From positions 1-22,275 of the forward strand of contig UQPB01000049.1 in the NCBI GenBank assembly GCA_900542835.1: a DNA stretch of 22,275 nucleotides. The letters are read 5' to 3'. This stretch comes from an uncultured Pelosinus sp. (GTDB lineage: Bacteria; Bacillota; Negativicutes; Sporomusales; Acetonemataceae). This document shows, piece by piece, positions 15,240 to 22,224 of this stretch; position 1 is the first letter of the stretch, and every line of letters begins with the position of its first letter. The notes beneath the pieces are model-generated. The model had not been told where the DNA came from and ran no database searches. It was given only the letters and a program-made list of their open reading frames with translations. The position numbers and the translations under genes are program-made.

Positions 15240-16634
15240 TTACACGATGCCCAGCCAGGTATATAAGGCAATGGCGACAAAGGCCATGGTTGTTTTAATG
15301 ATCGTCATCGCAAAAATATCCGGATAGGCTTGCCGGTGCGTCAGGCCGCATACCGCCAGCAGGGTAATGACGGCGCCGTTATGCGGCAGGGTATCCAGGC
15401 CGCCGGACGCCATAGAGGCAATTCGATGCAGAACCTCCGGACTCATGCCGATGGCATTGGCCCATTCCAGCCAGCTGGCGGCCATCAGATCAAGGGCAAT
15501 GGCCATGCCGCCGGATGCCGAGCCGGTAATGCCGGCGATGGAGGTCACGGTAATGGCTTCGGAAACCAGCGGACTGTTGCCAATATGAATACTGAGCATC
15601 GCGTTGGCAATGGTTTTGAATCCGGGCAGCGAAGCAATCACATTGCCGTAGCCAACCTCGGAAGCCGTATTCATAATCGCCAGCAACGAACCGATAGTAC
15701 CGGCATTGAGCGCCTTGGCCAGACCGCCCGGCGGCGTCCGCCGGCCGCCGATTGCCACAGCCAGCAAAATGCCGCATACCAGACCGATGATCAGAGCCCA
15801 GATACTGACCACATTTTTCACCGCCGGCACCATCAGCGGCACTTTCATCGCCATAAACGGCTGCAGCAGATCCGGATTCCAGACCGCCGTATTGCCGATA
15901 TAATTCACCACCAGGACAGTCAGCAGCGGCAGGACGGATAACTGCCACGACGGATAGCTGCCGCTTTCCTGCAGTTCCGGCTCGTTGATTTTATGATCGC
16001 CATAGCCTTCGCCCCTGGCAACCGCGGCCTTAACGCGGTAATTGAGCCACCACATGCCGACGACAAAGATAATCACGCCGCTGACCGTACCCAGCAGTGG
16101 CGCCGCATATACACTGGTGCCAAAAAAGTTGGTGGGAATAATATTTTGGATCTGCGGCGTTCCCGGCAGGCAGTCCATCGTAAAGGTAAACGCGCCGAGA
16201 ATGATACAACCGGGGATAAACCGCTTGGGCATGCCGGCTTCTTTGAATAGCGCCGCCGCAAACGGATAGACGGCAAAAACGACTACAAACAGGCTAACGC
16301 CGCCATAGGTCAGAATAGCGCAGGACAATACTGTGGAAAGAATCGCGTGCCGGGGGCCGAGTTTCTCAATAATGGTGTGGGCAATTGATTTTGCCATGCC
16401 CGTATCCTCCATCAGCTTGCCAAACACCGCCCCCAGCATGAACACCGGAAAAAACGATTTAATGTAGGTGACCGCTTTCGCCATAAACAGCTCCGTATAG
16501 GCCGGCATAACGGGGAGCCCCTGCGCCGCCGCCGCCATCAGGGCCCACACGGGCGCAAACAGAATGACCGAATATCCTCTGTAGGCAAAAAATATGAGTA
16601 GAAACAAACTAAGCGCGATCCCGAACACTTCCAT
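15240..16634 (-). CDS. GntP-family carboxylate permease
   Basis: This 464-residue integral membrane transporter has a dozen or so hydrophobic segments spread along its length. Features of the GntP ion-symporter family are the SFFPVFMLGAVFGKLMEDTG block near 60-79, the DCLPGTPQIQNIIPTNFF block near 153-170, and the Gly/Ser-rich SIAGITGSASGGMAIAL and GLDTLPHNGAVITLL blocks toward the C-terminus. Family members import gluconate, hydroxyacids or other small carboxylates with protons. Because CoA-transferase, thiolase and beta-oxidation-like genes follow, the substrate is more likely a short-chain fatty or hydroxy acid than gluconate; that is inference. The ATG has GGGGGGAGG eight bases upstream. 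It is the first gene of the operon, and a palindrome and possible promoter lie about 115-150 bases before it. Confidence 0.9.
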   Translation of the reverse strand: MEVFGIALSLFLLIFFAYRGYSVILFAPVWALMAAAAQGLPVMPAYTELFMAKAVTYIKSFFPVFMLGAVFGKLMEDTGMAKSIAHTIIEKLGPRHAILSTVLSCAILTYGGVSLFVVVFAVYPFAAALFKEAGMPKRFIPGCIILGAFTFTMDCLPGTPQIQNIIPTNFFGTSVYAAPLLGTVSGVIIFVVGMWWLNYRVKAAVARGEGYGDHKINEPELQESGSYPSWQLSVLPLLTVLVVNYIGNTAVWNPDLLQPFMAMKVPLMVPAVKNVVSIWALIIGLVCGILLAVAIGGRRTPPGGLAKALNAGTIGSLLAIMNTASEVGYGNVIASLPGFKTIANAMLSIHIGNSPLVSEAITVTSIAGITGSASGGMAIALDLMAASWLEWANAIGMSPEVLHRIASMASGGLDTLPHNGAVITLLAVCGLTHRQAYPDIFAMTIIKTTMAFVAIALYTWLGIV

Positions 16635-16746
16635 TCACCATACCTCCCCCCATTTTAAGCCATACAGCCAACGCAGCCGCGGTTTCTGCGTCCTCCCGTT
16701 CAATGCCGATTGTCCAGCCGCATTAGCTCTATCTTGTATAAAGATA

Positions 16747-16759
16747 TTTGCCAGGCAAA
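16747..16759. promoter_or_regulatory. Palindromic operator candidate, TTTGCC-A-GGCAAA
   Basis: A perfect 13-base palindrome. On the minus strand it lies directly downstream of a TATAGT -10 candidate, so a bound protein would block transcription of the GntP-CoA operon. The operon-linked TetR or MarR protein is a possible binder, but the site differs in sequence from the palindrome at the marR promoter. Confidence 0.45.
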
Positions 16760-16787
16760 CTATATATGCCAAAAAAAGTACAACCAA
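16759..16787 (-). promoter_or_regulatory. Possible promoter of the GntP-CoA operon
   Basis: On the minus strand, a good -10 TATAGT (complement of 16759-16764) is 17 bases from a weak -35 TTGGTT (complement of 16782-16787). It predicts a leader of roughly 115 bases. The A/T-rich surroundings and the adjoining palindrome are supportive; the -35 match is only partial. Confidence 0.35.
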
Positions 16788-16882
16788 AAAAATACGTTAT
16801 CGCCAAACCGCAACCGGCTGTTTTCGTTGTTGTCCTTTCCCTTTCCACAACACACAGGCGTATCTTATCGGGATACAGTTGC

Positions 16883-16911
16883 TTTACGGTTTCACCAGCA
16901 GCGACTATAAT
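16883..16911 (+). promoter_or_regulatory. Sigma-A promoter of the methyltransferase gene
   Basis: A consensus -10 TATAAT at 16906-16911 is separated by 17 bases from the -35-like TTTACG at 16883-16888. Transcription would begin near 16918, which puts the hairpin at 16922-16951 at the extreme 5' end of the mRNA. Confidence 0.65.
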
Positions 16912-16921
16912 AGAAAAAAAA

Positions 16922-16951
16922 GCGTTTCGATTTTGTTAAAACCGAGAACGC
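16922..16951 (+). repeat. 5'-leader hairpin of the methyltransferase mRNA
   Basis: GCGTT (from 16922) pairs with AACGC (ending 16951). The stem continues inward through TCG/CGA and a TTTT/AAAA run, with one bulged base and a small loop. It lies between the predicted transcription start and the AGGAGG at about 16957. A role in mRNA stability or in exposing the ribosome site is possible. Confidence 0.4.
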
Positions 16952-16970
16952 CATCAGGAGGAAAAATCAA

Positions 16971-18110
16971 ATGCATACACTGGATAAAGCAGATAAACAT
17001 CAGCCGCCTTTTAAAGCCGACCAGGTCGGCAGCCTGCTGCGGCCGGCCGCACTAAAGCAAGCGAGACTGAAACTGCAGCAGGGAATCATCTCAAAAGCGG
17101 ATTTGCGCCGCCAGGAAGATAGCGAAATAAAAACACTGGTTGAGCAGCAACAAAAAGCAGGCTTAAAGGCGGTTACCGACGGCGAGCTGCGGCGCAGCTG
17201 GTGGCATCTTGATTTTCTCTGGGGACTTGACGGCGTAAAAAGAGTAGCAGCCGAGCAGGGTTCCATCGCCTTTCACGGCCAGTCAACCAAAGCGGAGACC
17301 ATTGAAATTGAAGGAAAGATTGATTTCAGCTCGCATCCGTTTTTGGCAGATTTCAGCTATCTGCAGGCAATTAAAGGCGACAGCAGCGTCAAATTCACCA
17401 TTCCCTCCCCGACGATGCTGCATCTGATTACAACCGTGCGCAAAGAAGACTACCAGCCGATTGCCCTCTATAAGGACAATAACGCGGCCCTGCTGCGCGA
17501 TATCGCCGCCGCCTATAAAAAGGCCATTGCCGCCTTTTACGCGGCTGGCTGCCGTTATCTGCAGCTTGACGATACCAGTTGGGGCGAACTTTGCTCCGCC
17601 GAAAAGCGGCAGGCTTATGAAAAACGCGGTTTTGATCTTAAGCAGTTGGCGCGGGATTATGTGGCGCTGGTTAACGCGTCGATTGCCGACCGTCCCGCCG
17701 ATATGACGATCAGCATGCATATCTGCCGCGGCAACTTCCGCTCCACCTGGTTTTCCTCCGGCGGCTACGAACCGGTGGCGGAAACGCTGTTCGGCAGCTG
17801 CCGGGTCGACGCCTTCTTTCTGGAGTACGACAGCGAACGCGCAGGCGACTTCCGGCCGCTGCGGCATATTAAAGACCAGCAGGTGGTACTGGGACTGATC
17901 ACCTCCAAAAACGGCGAGTTGGAAGACAAGCGGGCAATAAAGGAGCGGATCGCCGAGGCGGCGCAGTATGTCGATATCAATCAGCTCTGCCTGAGCCCGC
18001 AATGCGGTTTTTCCTCCACGGAAGAAGGCAATCTGCTTAGCGAGGAGCAGCAATGGGCCAAGCTGCGGCTGGTCGCGGACATTGCCGGCGAGGTATGGGG
18101 CCGGGACTGA
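16971..18110 (+). CDS. YxjG/YxjH-type methionine synthase-like (MetE C-terminal family) methyltransferase
   Basis: This 379-residue protein corresponds to the catalytic zinc barrel of cobalamin-independent methionine synthase, without the N-terminal half of full MetE. The likely zinc ligands are all present: His250 and Cys252 in SMHICRGN, Glu285 in FFLEYD and Cys345 in SPQCGFSS. The N-terminal signature FKADQVGSLLRP (about 14-25) and VTDGELRRSWW (68-78) are typical of the YxjG/YxjH group. The product would methylate homocysteine or another thiol, but the methyl donor of such short forms is not well established. AGGAGG precedes the ATG. It has its own promoter and is divergent from the fatty-acid operon. 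Its independence from cobalamin is notable next to a B12-regulated importer, though the two are 9 kb apart. Confidence 0.88.
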   Translation: MHTLDKADKHQPPFKADQVGSLLRPAALKQARLKLQQGIISKADLRRQEDSEIKTLVEQQQKAGLKAVTDGELRRSWWHLDFLWGLDGVKRVAAEQGSIAFHGQSTKAETIEIEGKIDFSSHPFLADFSYLQAIKGDSSVKFTIPSPTMLHLITTVRKEDYQPIALYKDNNAALLRDIAAAYKKAIAAFYAAGCRYLQLDDTSWGELCSAEKRQAYEKRGFDLKQLARDYVALVNASIADRPADMTISMHICRGNFRSTWFSSGGYEPVAETLFGSCRVDAFFLEYDSERAGDFRPLRHIKDQQVVLGLITSKNGELEDKRAIKERIAEAAQYVDINQLCLSPQCGFSSTEEGNLLSEEQQWAKLRLVADIAGEVWGRD

Positions 18111-18489
18111 CTGCTGGCCATTCATCGCCAATAACGAACAAAGCTACAGCACACTAACGGAGGCTGTAGCCAATGGGTACGGAAGAAACAATTGCCCCAG
18201 AGACAGGCTGGGCCGTAAAAAAAACACTGATTTCACCGAGGGCGCAGAGGGGACGGATTACGCGCGCGCTGCCCCTTGGCTGCGCGCATGGGTCTTGGCT
18301 ATTCAAACCTCTCTGTATCCTTCAGGGGAATAGGCGGCTGCCGTTCTAGCGAGCAGTACGAAGGATTTCTATCTCCCGCATCGAAATGATTAAACATCAT
18401 GTGCACTGCCGCCGCAAGCCGCGGCTTTGCCGGCAATACCGCAGCGTCAGCCAGCGTTGTAATCACGGCTTGAAAACACAGGAGGTTTT
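18111..18489. other. Hairpin-rich intergenic region (379 bp), no convincing gene
   Basis: This stretch follows the methyltransferase gene and precedes the sensor kinase. It contains GCTACAGC/GCTGTAGC at 18143-18170 (possible weak terminator without U-run), a run of eight A near 18218, and a phrase TTCACCGAGGGCGCAGAGG near 18231-18250. A GCGCGC/GCGCGC hairpin follows near 18261-18289, and a loosely inverted CTCTCTGTATCC lies near 18309-18320. Together these look like a degenerate palindromic intergenic repeat. The last 100 bases are GC-rich with overlapping CCGCGGC-type stems. Small frames here lack ribosome sites. Confidence 0.4.
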
Positions 18490-20331
18490 GTGACAAGTCT
18501 GCGTAAACTATTTGCCTTTGAGGATCGTCAAGCGCGCTATGCGGTTATGATCATGCTTACCATTGCCGGCCTGACCGGTTTATTTCTGCTGGTTTATTTC
18601 CGTTCTTATCAAATTCCGTTTATGGCGCAAACCGCGATCAACATTTCCGATGACTGGCACTATCAGCTTACTCCCACCGCTCCCATAAAGCCGCTAAAAG
18701 ACCTGGCCTATTCGATTGAAGTCCCTGCCAACCAGCCATTGCGGCTTTATAAGCAACTTAGCGGCCAGGTAGAGAACGCCGCCCTGCTGATAAAAACCAA
18801 CCATCAGACAGTTCGCTTATATCTCGACCAGCAGCAACTGTTTGCCAGCGGCAGCCATGAGCCCGGGCAAAATCCCGGAATGGGGCTTTTTTTTGTTCCT
18901 CTGCCGGCAGACTATGCTAATAAGCAACTGGTCATGGAAATCATTTCGCCCTATAGCCATTATTCGGGCCGGACAAGTCCTGTGCTGTTAGGAGATATTC
19001 AGTCGCTGCAGGCCTATACACTCTCCCAGTCAATGCGTTCCGTGATCCTGATGTCTATCTGCCTGTTTCTGGGGTTCTGCACCATTTCTTTAACAATAGT
19101 GCAGGCTCTGCGCCGGCAAATTAACTGGGGTAATTTTTCACTGGGCCTGTTTGCGGTTGTGTGGGGCCTGTATTATCCTTGCACTGATTATATCGCCTAT
19201 CAATTCTTTAGCCCGGGATGGATGTCGGTATTAAGTATCGGCTTTTACTTTTCCATGCAGGTACCACTGTCATTGTTTTTTTATTTTTCTGCCCGTCATT
19301 ACCAGAAACAGTTTTTATTTGCCGTGCTTATCCATTGCGGCTTTGTCGTCACCGCCTTCTGGCTGCAGGCTTTATCACTGCGGCAATTCCCCGAACTTTT
19401 AAATATCAATAATTTTATTTATATCGTCGTTTTTCTGTATAGCATTATCCTTTCTGTATTGGAGATCAAAAAAGGCAATCGTTTTTTCCTGCTGATTACA
19501 CCATTTATGGCTATCGCTTATAGTTCGTTAATGATGGCGTTTACGGTTTTTTACGGCACCAGGGGACCTGTCAATTACAATATCTACAAAGATACGTTTC
19601 TTCTGCTTATCCTGACGGTTCTTGCTTATAATATCATGGTGTTCTTCCGGCAATTTTATCAACGGCAACAGGAGGTCGCGCTGCTGACTTTAAAAAATCG
19701 CCTCGCTTTTGAAAATTACGCACAAATTGAACTTCATCTCAGTCAAGTCGCCGGATTAAAGCATGAACTTAACCACCATTTCGCTGCATTGCAAATTTTA
19801 TTTACTGACGGTAAATATGAGCAGTGCCGTGATTATCTGGCTGCGGTAACACAACAATCAAACCAGCTTGCCGCTGCGGCTTACTGCGAACATTTCCTGA
19901 TCAACGCGGTTGTGAGCAATTTCCTTAATACAGCTAGCGCCAAAAATATTGCGGTGGAATACCAGATAAGCGTGCCGCCCCAACTCCACATAGCCGACCC
20001 GGATCTGTACAGTCTGCTGACTAATATCCTGGAAAATGCGCTTGAGTCTAATGCGAATATACCGGAAGTCAGCAAGCGCTATATCAAGCTGTATATCCAC
20101 ACAAAAGCGCCCTATCTGTTCATCTCCTGTGAAAATGCCAAAAATCATCCCGTGTTAGTAAAAGACGACAAAATTTTGACAACTAAAACAGATACCGCCA
20201 ACCATGGCTACGGCCTTTGGACAATAAAAAAAATCAGCCAAAAATATGACGGCATGGTTGACATCGACTACCATGCCGATGACTTTAAAATTATGACAGC
20301 CCTGAAAGAAAAGCCGGCAAACGCCGGCTGA
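18490..20331 (+). CDS. Membrane sensor histidine kinase, GHKL/HPK10 (LytS-AgrC-like) type
   Basis: This 613-residue sensor starts at GTG 18490 after AGGAGG (18480-18485). One membrane segment at about 18-37 is followed by an extracytoplasmic domain of about 140 residues (38-180). A block of some seven membrane segments (about 183-388) follows, an arrangement like 7TMR-DISM receptors. A short helical linker leads to the kinase core. The phosphoacceptor is probably His425 in LKHELNHH. The ATP-binding GHKL domain has the N-box NILENALES (512-520) and G-box NHGYGLWTIKKI (571-582), with no classical F-box. Such kinases usually partner LytTR regulators, and one is encoded at 21492. The stop codon lies at the end of a hairpin. 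The signal sensed is unknown. Confidence 0.88.
   Translation: MTSLRKLFAFEDRQARYAVMIMLTIAGLTGLFLLVYFRSYQIPFMAQTAINISDDWHYQLTPTAPIKPLKDLAYSIEVPANQPLRLYKQLSGQVENAALLIKTNHQTVRLYLDQQQLFASGSHEPGQNPGMGLFFVPLPADYANKQLVMEIISPYSHYSGRTSPVLLGDIQSLQAYTLSQSMRSVILMSICLFLGFCTISLTIVQALRRQINWGNFSLGLFAVVWGLYYPCTDYIAYQFFSPGWMSVLSIGFYFSMQVPLSLFFYFSARHYQKQFLFAVLIHCGFVVTAFWLQALSLRQFPELLNINNFIYIVVFLYSIILSVLEIKKGNRFFLLITPFMAIAYSSLMMAFTVFYGTRGPVNYNIYKDTFLLLILTVLAYNIMVFFRQFYQRQQEVALLTLKNRLAFENYAQIELHLSQVAGLKHELNHHFAALQILFTDGKYEQCRDYLAAVTQQSNQLAAAAYCEHFLINAVVSNFLNTASAKNIAVEYQISVPPQLHIADPDLYSLLTNILENALESNANIPEVSKRYIKLYIHTKAPYLFISCENAKNHPVLVKDDKILTTKTDTANHGYGLWTIKKISQKYDGMVDIDYHADDFKIMTALKEKPANAG
20312..20329 (-). terminator. 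Terminator hairpin at the kinase stop codon, U-run on the minus strand
   Basis: AGCCGGC (20312-20318) pairs with GCCGGCT (20323-20329) across four bases, overlapping the kinase stop codon. Read on the minus strand the stem is followed by TTTTCTTTC, so it is a good terminator for the convergent outer-membrane gene whose stop is about 84 bases away. On the plus strand no U-run follows. Confidence 0.6.
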
Positions 20332-20412
20332 CCACTCACAAACTACTATAAATTAGTGCTTATCAGGCTTAAACGAATAAGAAGCTTCACCGGCAACCGC
20401 CAATCTTACAGG

Positions 20413-21321
20413 TTAAAACTTATGCGCAAAGCTAAAATAATAGCCGCGCTGGACATAACGCAAATCGATATCTCCCGGTATATACAGGATGTCTGTCACT
20501 CTATCCAATACTTCATCGGCTCCGTTCGCCTTTGCATAGGAATAACGATAGCCCAGGCTGACCGAGGTATCTTGGGTAAAGGCGTAACTAAATCCGGTTT
20601 TTACCGTATAGCCCCAGGTTTTCCCCCTGTCCACCCAGTTCCAGGCGGGAGAATGATTTGCCCAATGACCGAAGGCCTTTGCCGTCAGCCGTCTGTAAAC
20701 CAGCGAAGTATCCATGGATAGTTTCTGATCAAACCGGTAATTATTTTCGATTCCCAGGCGGGCGCCGTAAAAATGCCCGTCCAACCGGCTGCCTAAATCC
20801 GCTTGCCCCCGGTTTCCAACCGGGGATCCGTCAATCAGATGATATACGACATTCCGTAGCTCGTTAGCGGTCTTATTGCTTTCCCAGCCGACGAAAAAAT
20901 GCGTAGCGTGTTTCCTGCCATGACCGATCCGCTGTCCTATATCAATTGTATACATTCTTTCTTTTCCATAGAAATCCATGGTTCCATAATCGGTTACCAG
21001 GTCTGGATCAACATCATCCATCCAATCAGAGTCATCGCCTCTGCCGTTATTGCCGGTTCCGGTTACGCCGTATTCAGCTCGTACAAACCAGGTTGGGTCC
21101 GGGTTATACTGTACTTTAAACATTGTCATATGCCGATTTTGCGGGGCGCTCACTTTTGATAGAGGATCAGGCGATGCCGGATAGCGCAAATAGTAATCAA
21201 AGCTGCCGCTCTTGTACCATTGTTGAACCGAAACATCAAGCTTCGGAGCAGCTTCCTGAGCGCATGTCACAGAACCGGCTACCAACAGCGCGGTAATTGT
21301 GGATAGTAAAGTTTTCTTCAT
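20413..21321 (-). CDS. Outer-membrane beta-barrel protein with omptin-like features
   Basis: This 302-residue exported protein starts at the ATG complementary to 21319-21321 with GGGAGTGGG upstream. A Sec signal peptide covers about 1-21, with cleavage likely after VTCA. The mature chain is rich in alternating aromatic/polar strands and Gly-Tyr turns, and ends SFAHKF. A C-terminal Phe is the usual recognition mark for outer-membrane barrels. The segment GRGDDSDWMDD (93-103) resembles the omptin motif in which Asp-x-Asp precedes Trp-Met and supplies two catalytic aspartates (here Asp97 and Asp99). The second omptin pair, Asp-x-His, is not evident: the matching loop reads GHWANHSPAW. It may be an inactive omptin relative, a non-proteolytic barrel, or unrelated. 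The gene interrupts the kinase-regulator pair in the opposite orientation. Confidence 0.75.
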   Translation of the reverse strand: MKKTLLSTITALLVAGSVTCAQEAAPKLDVSVQQWYKSGSFDYYLRYPASPDPLSKVSAPQNRHMTMFKVQYNPDPTWFVRAEYGVTGTGNNGRGDDSDWMDDVDPDLVTDYGTMDFYGKERMYTIDIGQRIGHGRKHATHFFVGWESNKTANELRNVVYHLIDGSPVGNRGQADLGSRLDGHFYGARLGIENNYRFDQKLSMDTSLVYRRLTAKAFGHWANHSPAWNWVDRGKTWGYTVKTGFSYAFTQDTSVSLGYRYSYAKANGADEVLDRVTDILYIPGDIDLRYVQRGYYFSFAHKF

Positions 21322-21388
21322 GGTTTCCCACTCCCGTCATTATTCGACCCGCATGTCCTTTAAGCCTGATACGCTGCGAATCCTGGTT

Positions 21389-21416
21389 ATTATGATAAAT
21401 AGAGCAGGGAAAACAA
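21389..21416 (-). promoter_or_regulatory. Possible promoter of the outer-membrane protein gene
   Basis: On the minus strand, -35-like TTGTTT (complement of 21411-21416) and -10-like CATAAT (complement of 21389-21394) are 16 bases apart, about 70 bases before the start codon. Both are partial matches. Confidence 0.35.
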
Positions 21417-21430
21417 TCTACAGGGATGAC

Positions 21431-21469
21431 AAAGCCGGCTAATAAATTGACGTAATTGGTAAAGCCGGC
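21431..21469 (+). repeat. Direct repeat AAAGCCGGC, 30-bp period, ahead of the LytTR gene
   Basis: Two exact copies of AAAGCCGGC lie at 21431-21439 and 21461-21469, thirty bases apart start to start, i.e. on the same face of the helix. They sit in the 170-bp divergent region between the outer-membrane gene and the response-regulator gene. LytTR proteins bind direct repeats, but the words here do not match the usual LytTR consensus, and GCCGGC is frequent in this DNA. Function is uncertain. Confidence 0.3.
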
Positions 21470-21491
21470 GGCATAAGGGAGGCTGAAATGC

Positions 21492-22214
21492 ATGTATCAG
21501 ATTGCCATCTGCGAAGATGAATCCATTTTTGCCGAGGCCCTGGATAAGAGCTGCACCGCGTTGTGCAACCGTCTGGAAATTGATTTTACGATAACCCGGT
21601 TTCAAAACAGCGAGGAGTTTTGGGGCGTCTTTACAACCTCTCCCCGGAAATTCGACTTGCTGCTTTTGGATATTATTATGGATGGGTTAAACGGCATGGA
21701 TTTAGCTCAAAAAATTCGCGAAAAAAATAAGGAAGTCACCATTATCTTTGTGACTTCCAATCCGGATTTCGCCATTCAGGGTTATGAAGTACGGGCGCTT
21801 CACTATCTGCTTAAGCCAATTAATTTTAATCTGCTGGAGAAACTGATTCACAGCGATTATAGCGGCAGGTTTCAAAAAAGGTCGCTTGTACTGGACTCGG
21901 ATATCGGCCTGATTAAACTTTTTTTTGCCGATATGATTGCGCTTGAAACCGTCAATCGCAAGGTGGCAATCTATCTAGCCGATCAAACAGTTTATTACAC
22001 AGGAAAGCTGAGTGAACTGCTTGAGCAACTGCCTGCGGAACAATTTGTCCGCTGTCATCAAAGCTTTGCCGTCAATCTGAGCAAGATCCGGGAAGTTCGT
22101 GGCGCTAGCGCAATTGCCGTCAACGAAAAAATGATTCCTATCAGCCGGAGTTATCAAAAACCGCTGCAAAAAGCCTTCTTGAAACAACTGGAAAAGAGCG
22201 CTGTCTCTATTTGA
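21492..22214 (+). CDS. LytTR family response regulator
   Basis: This 240-residue regulator has an N-terminal receiver domain: acidic pocket near residues 8-9 in CEDE, phosphoacceptor Asp60 in LLLLDIIMDG, and the conserved Lys in LLKPI near 113. A C-terminal LytTR DNA-binding domain (about 130-235) follows, with the characteristic FVRCHQSFAVNLSKIREV block. The ATG at 21492 has AAGGGAGG nine bases upstream; an ATG four bases earlier is out of frame. It is the expected partner of the GHKL kinase encoded at 18490, though separated from it by an inverted gene. Its targets may include that divergent outer-membrane gene. The stop codon sits in a 12-bp hairpin. Confidence 0.92.
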   Translation: MYQIAICEDESIFAEALDKSCTALCNRLEIDFTITRFQNSEEFWGVFTTSPRKFDLLLLDIIMDGLNGMDLAQKIREKNKEVTIIFVTSNPDFAIQGYEVRALHYLLKPINFNLLEKLIHSDYSGRFQKRSLVLDSDIGLIKLFFADMIALETVNRKVAIYLADQTVYYTGKLSELLEQLPAEQFVRCHQSFAVNLSKIREVRGASAIAVNEKMIPISRSYQKPLQKAFLKQLEKSAVSI

Positions 22215-22224
22215 GACAGCGCTC
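22196..22224 (-). terminator. Perfect 12-bp hairpin over the LytTR stop codon
   Basis: GAGCGCTGTCTC (22196-22207) pairs exactly with GAGACAGCGCTC (22213-22224). The regulator's TGA lies at 22212-22214. There is no U-run on the plus strand, but the minus strand continues TTTTCC, so it could end a leftward transcript from beyond the window as well as protecting the regulator mRNA. Confidence 0.5.

Larger units (their letters stand above)
16635..16970. other. Divergent intergenic region (336 bp)
   Basis: This region separates the leftward GntP-CoA operon from the rightward methyltransferase gene. It holds a small hairpin in the operon leader (ACGCAG 16671-16676 with CTGCGT 16686-16691), a 13-base palindrome at 16747-16759 with an adjacent leftward promoter candidate, a rightward promoter at 16883-16911 and a 5' hairpin at 16922-16951. 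Short frames across it look like spill-over and lack start signals. I see no riboswitch, and in particular no SAM-type leader ahead of the methyltransferase. Confidence 0.6.

Noticed and set aside
16755..16771. A sigma-54-like sequence on the minus strand (TGGCA, then TTTGC)
   Set aside because: The GG and GC elements are 12 bases apart instead of the required 10, and no sigma-54 activator gene is seen nearby.
16860..16970. A possible SAM riboswitch or T-box leader for the MetE-like gene
   Set aside because: The roughly 50-base leader after the promoter is too short, and no conserved core of either class was found.
17283..18131. A 282-codon minus-strand open frame opposite the methyltransferase
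   Set aside because: It is a shadow of the zinc methyltransferase, which carries all metal ligands and a ribosome binding site.
18299..18496. A 65-codon minus-strand frame before the sensor kinase
   Set aside because: It overlaps the kinase ribosome site, lacks its own start signal and shows no protein-like pattern.
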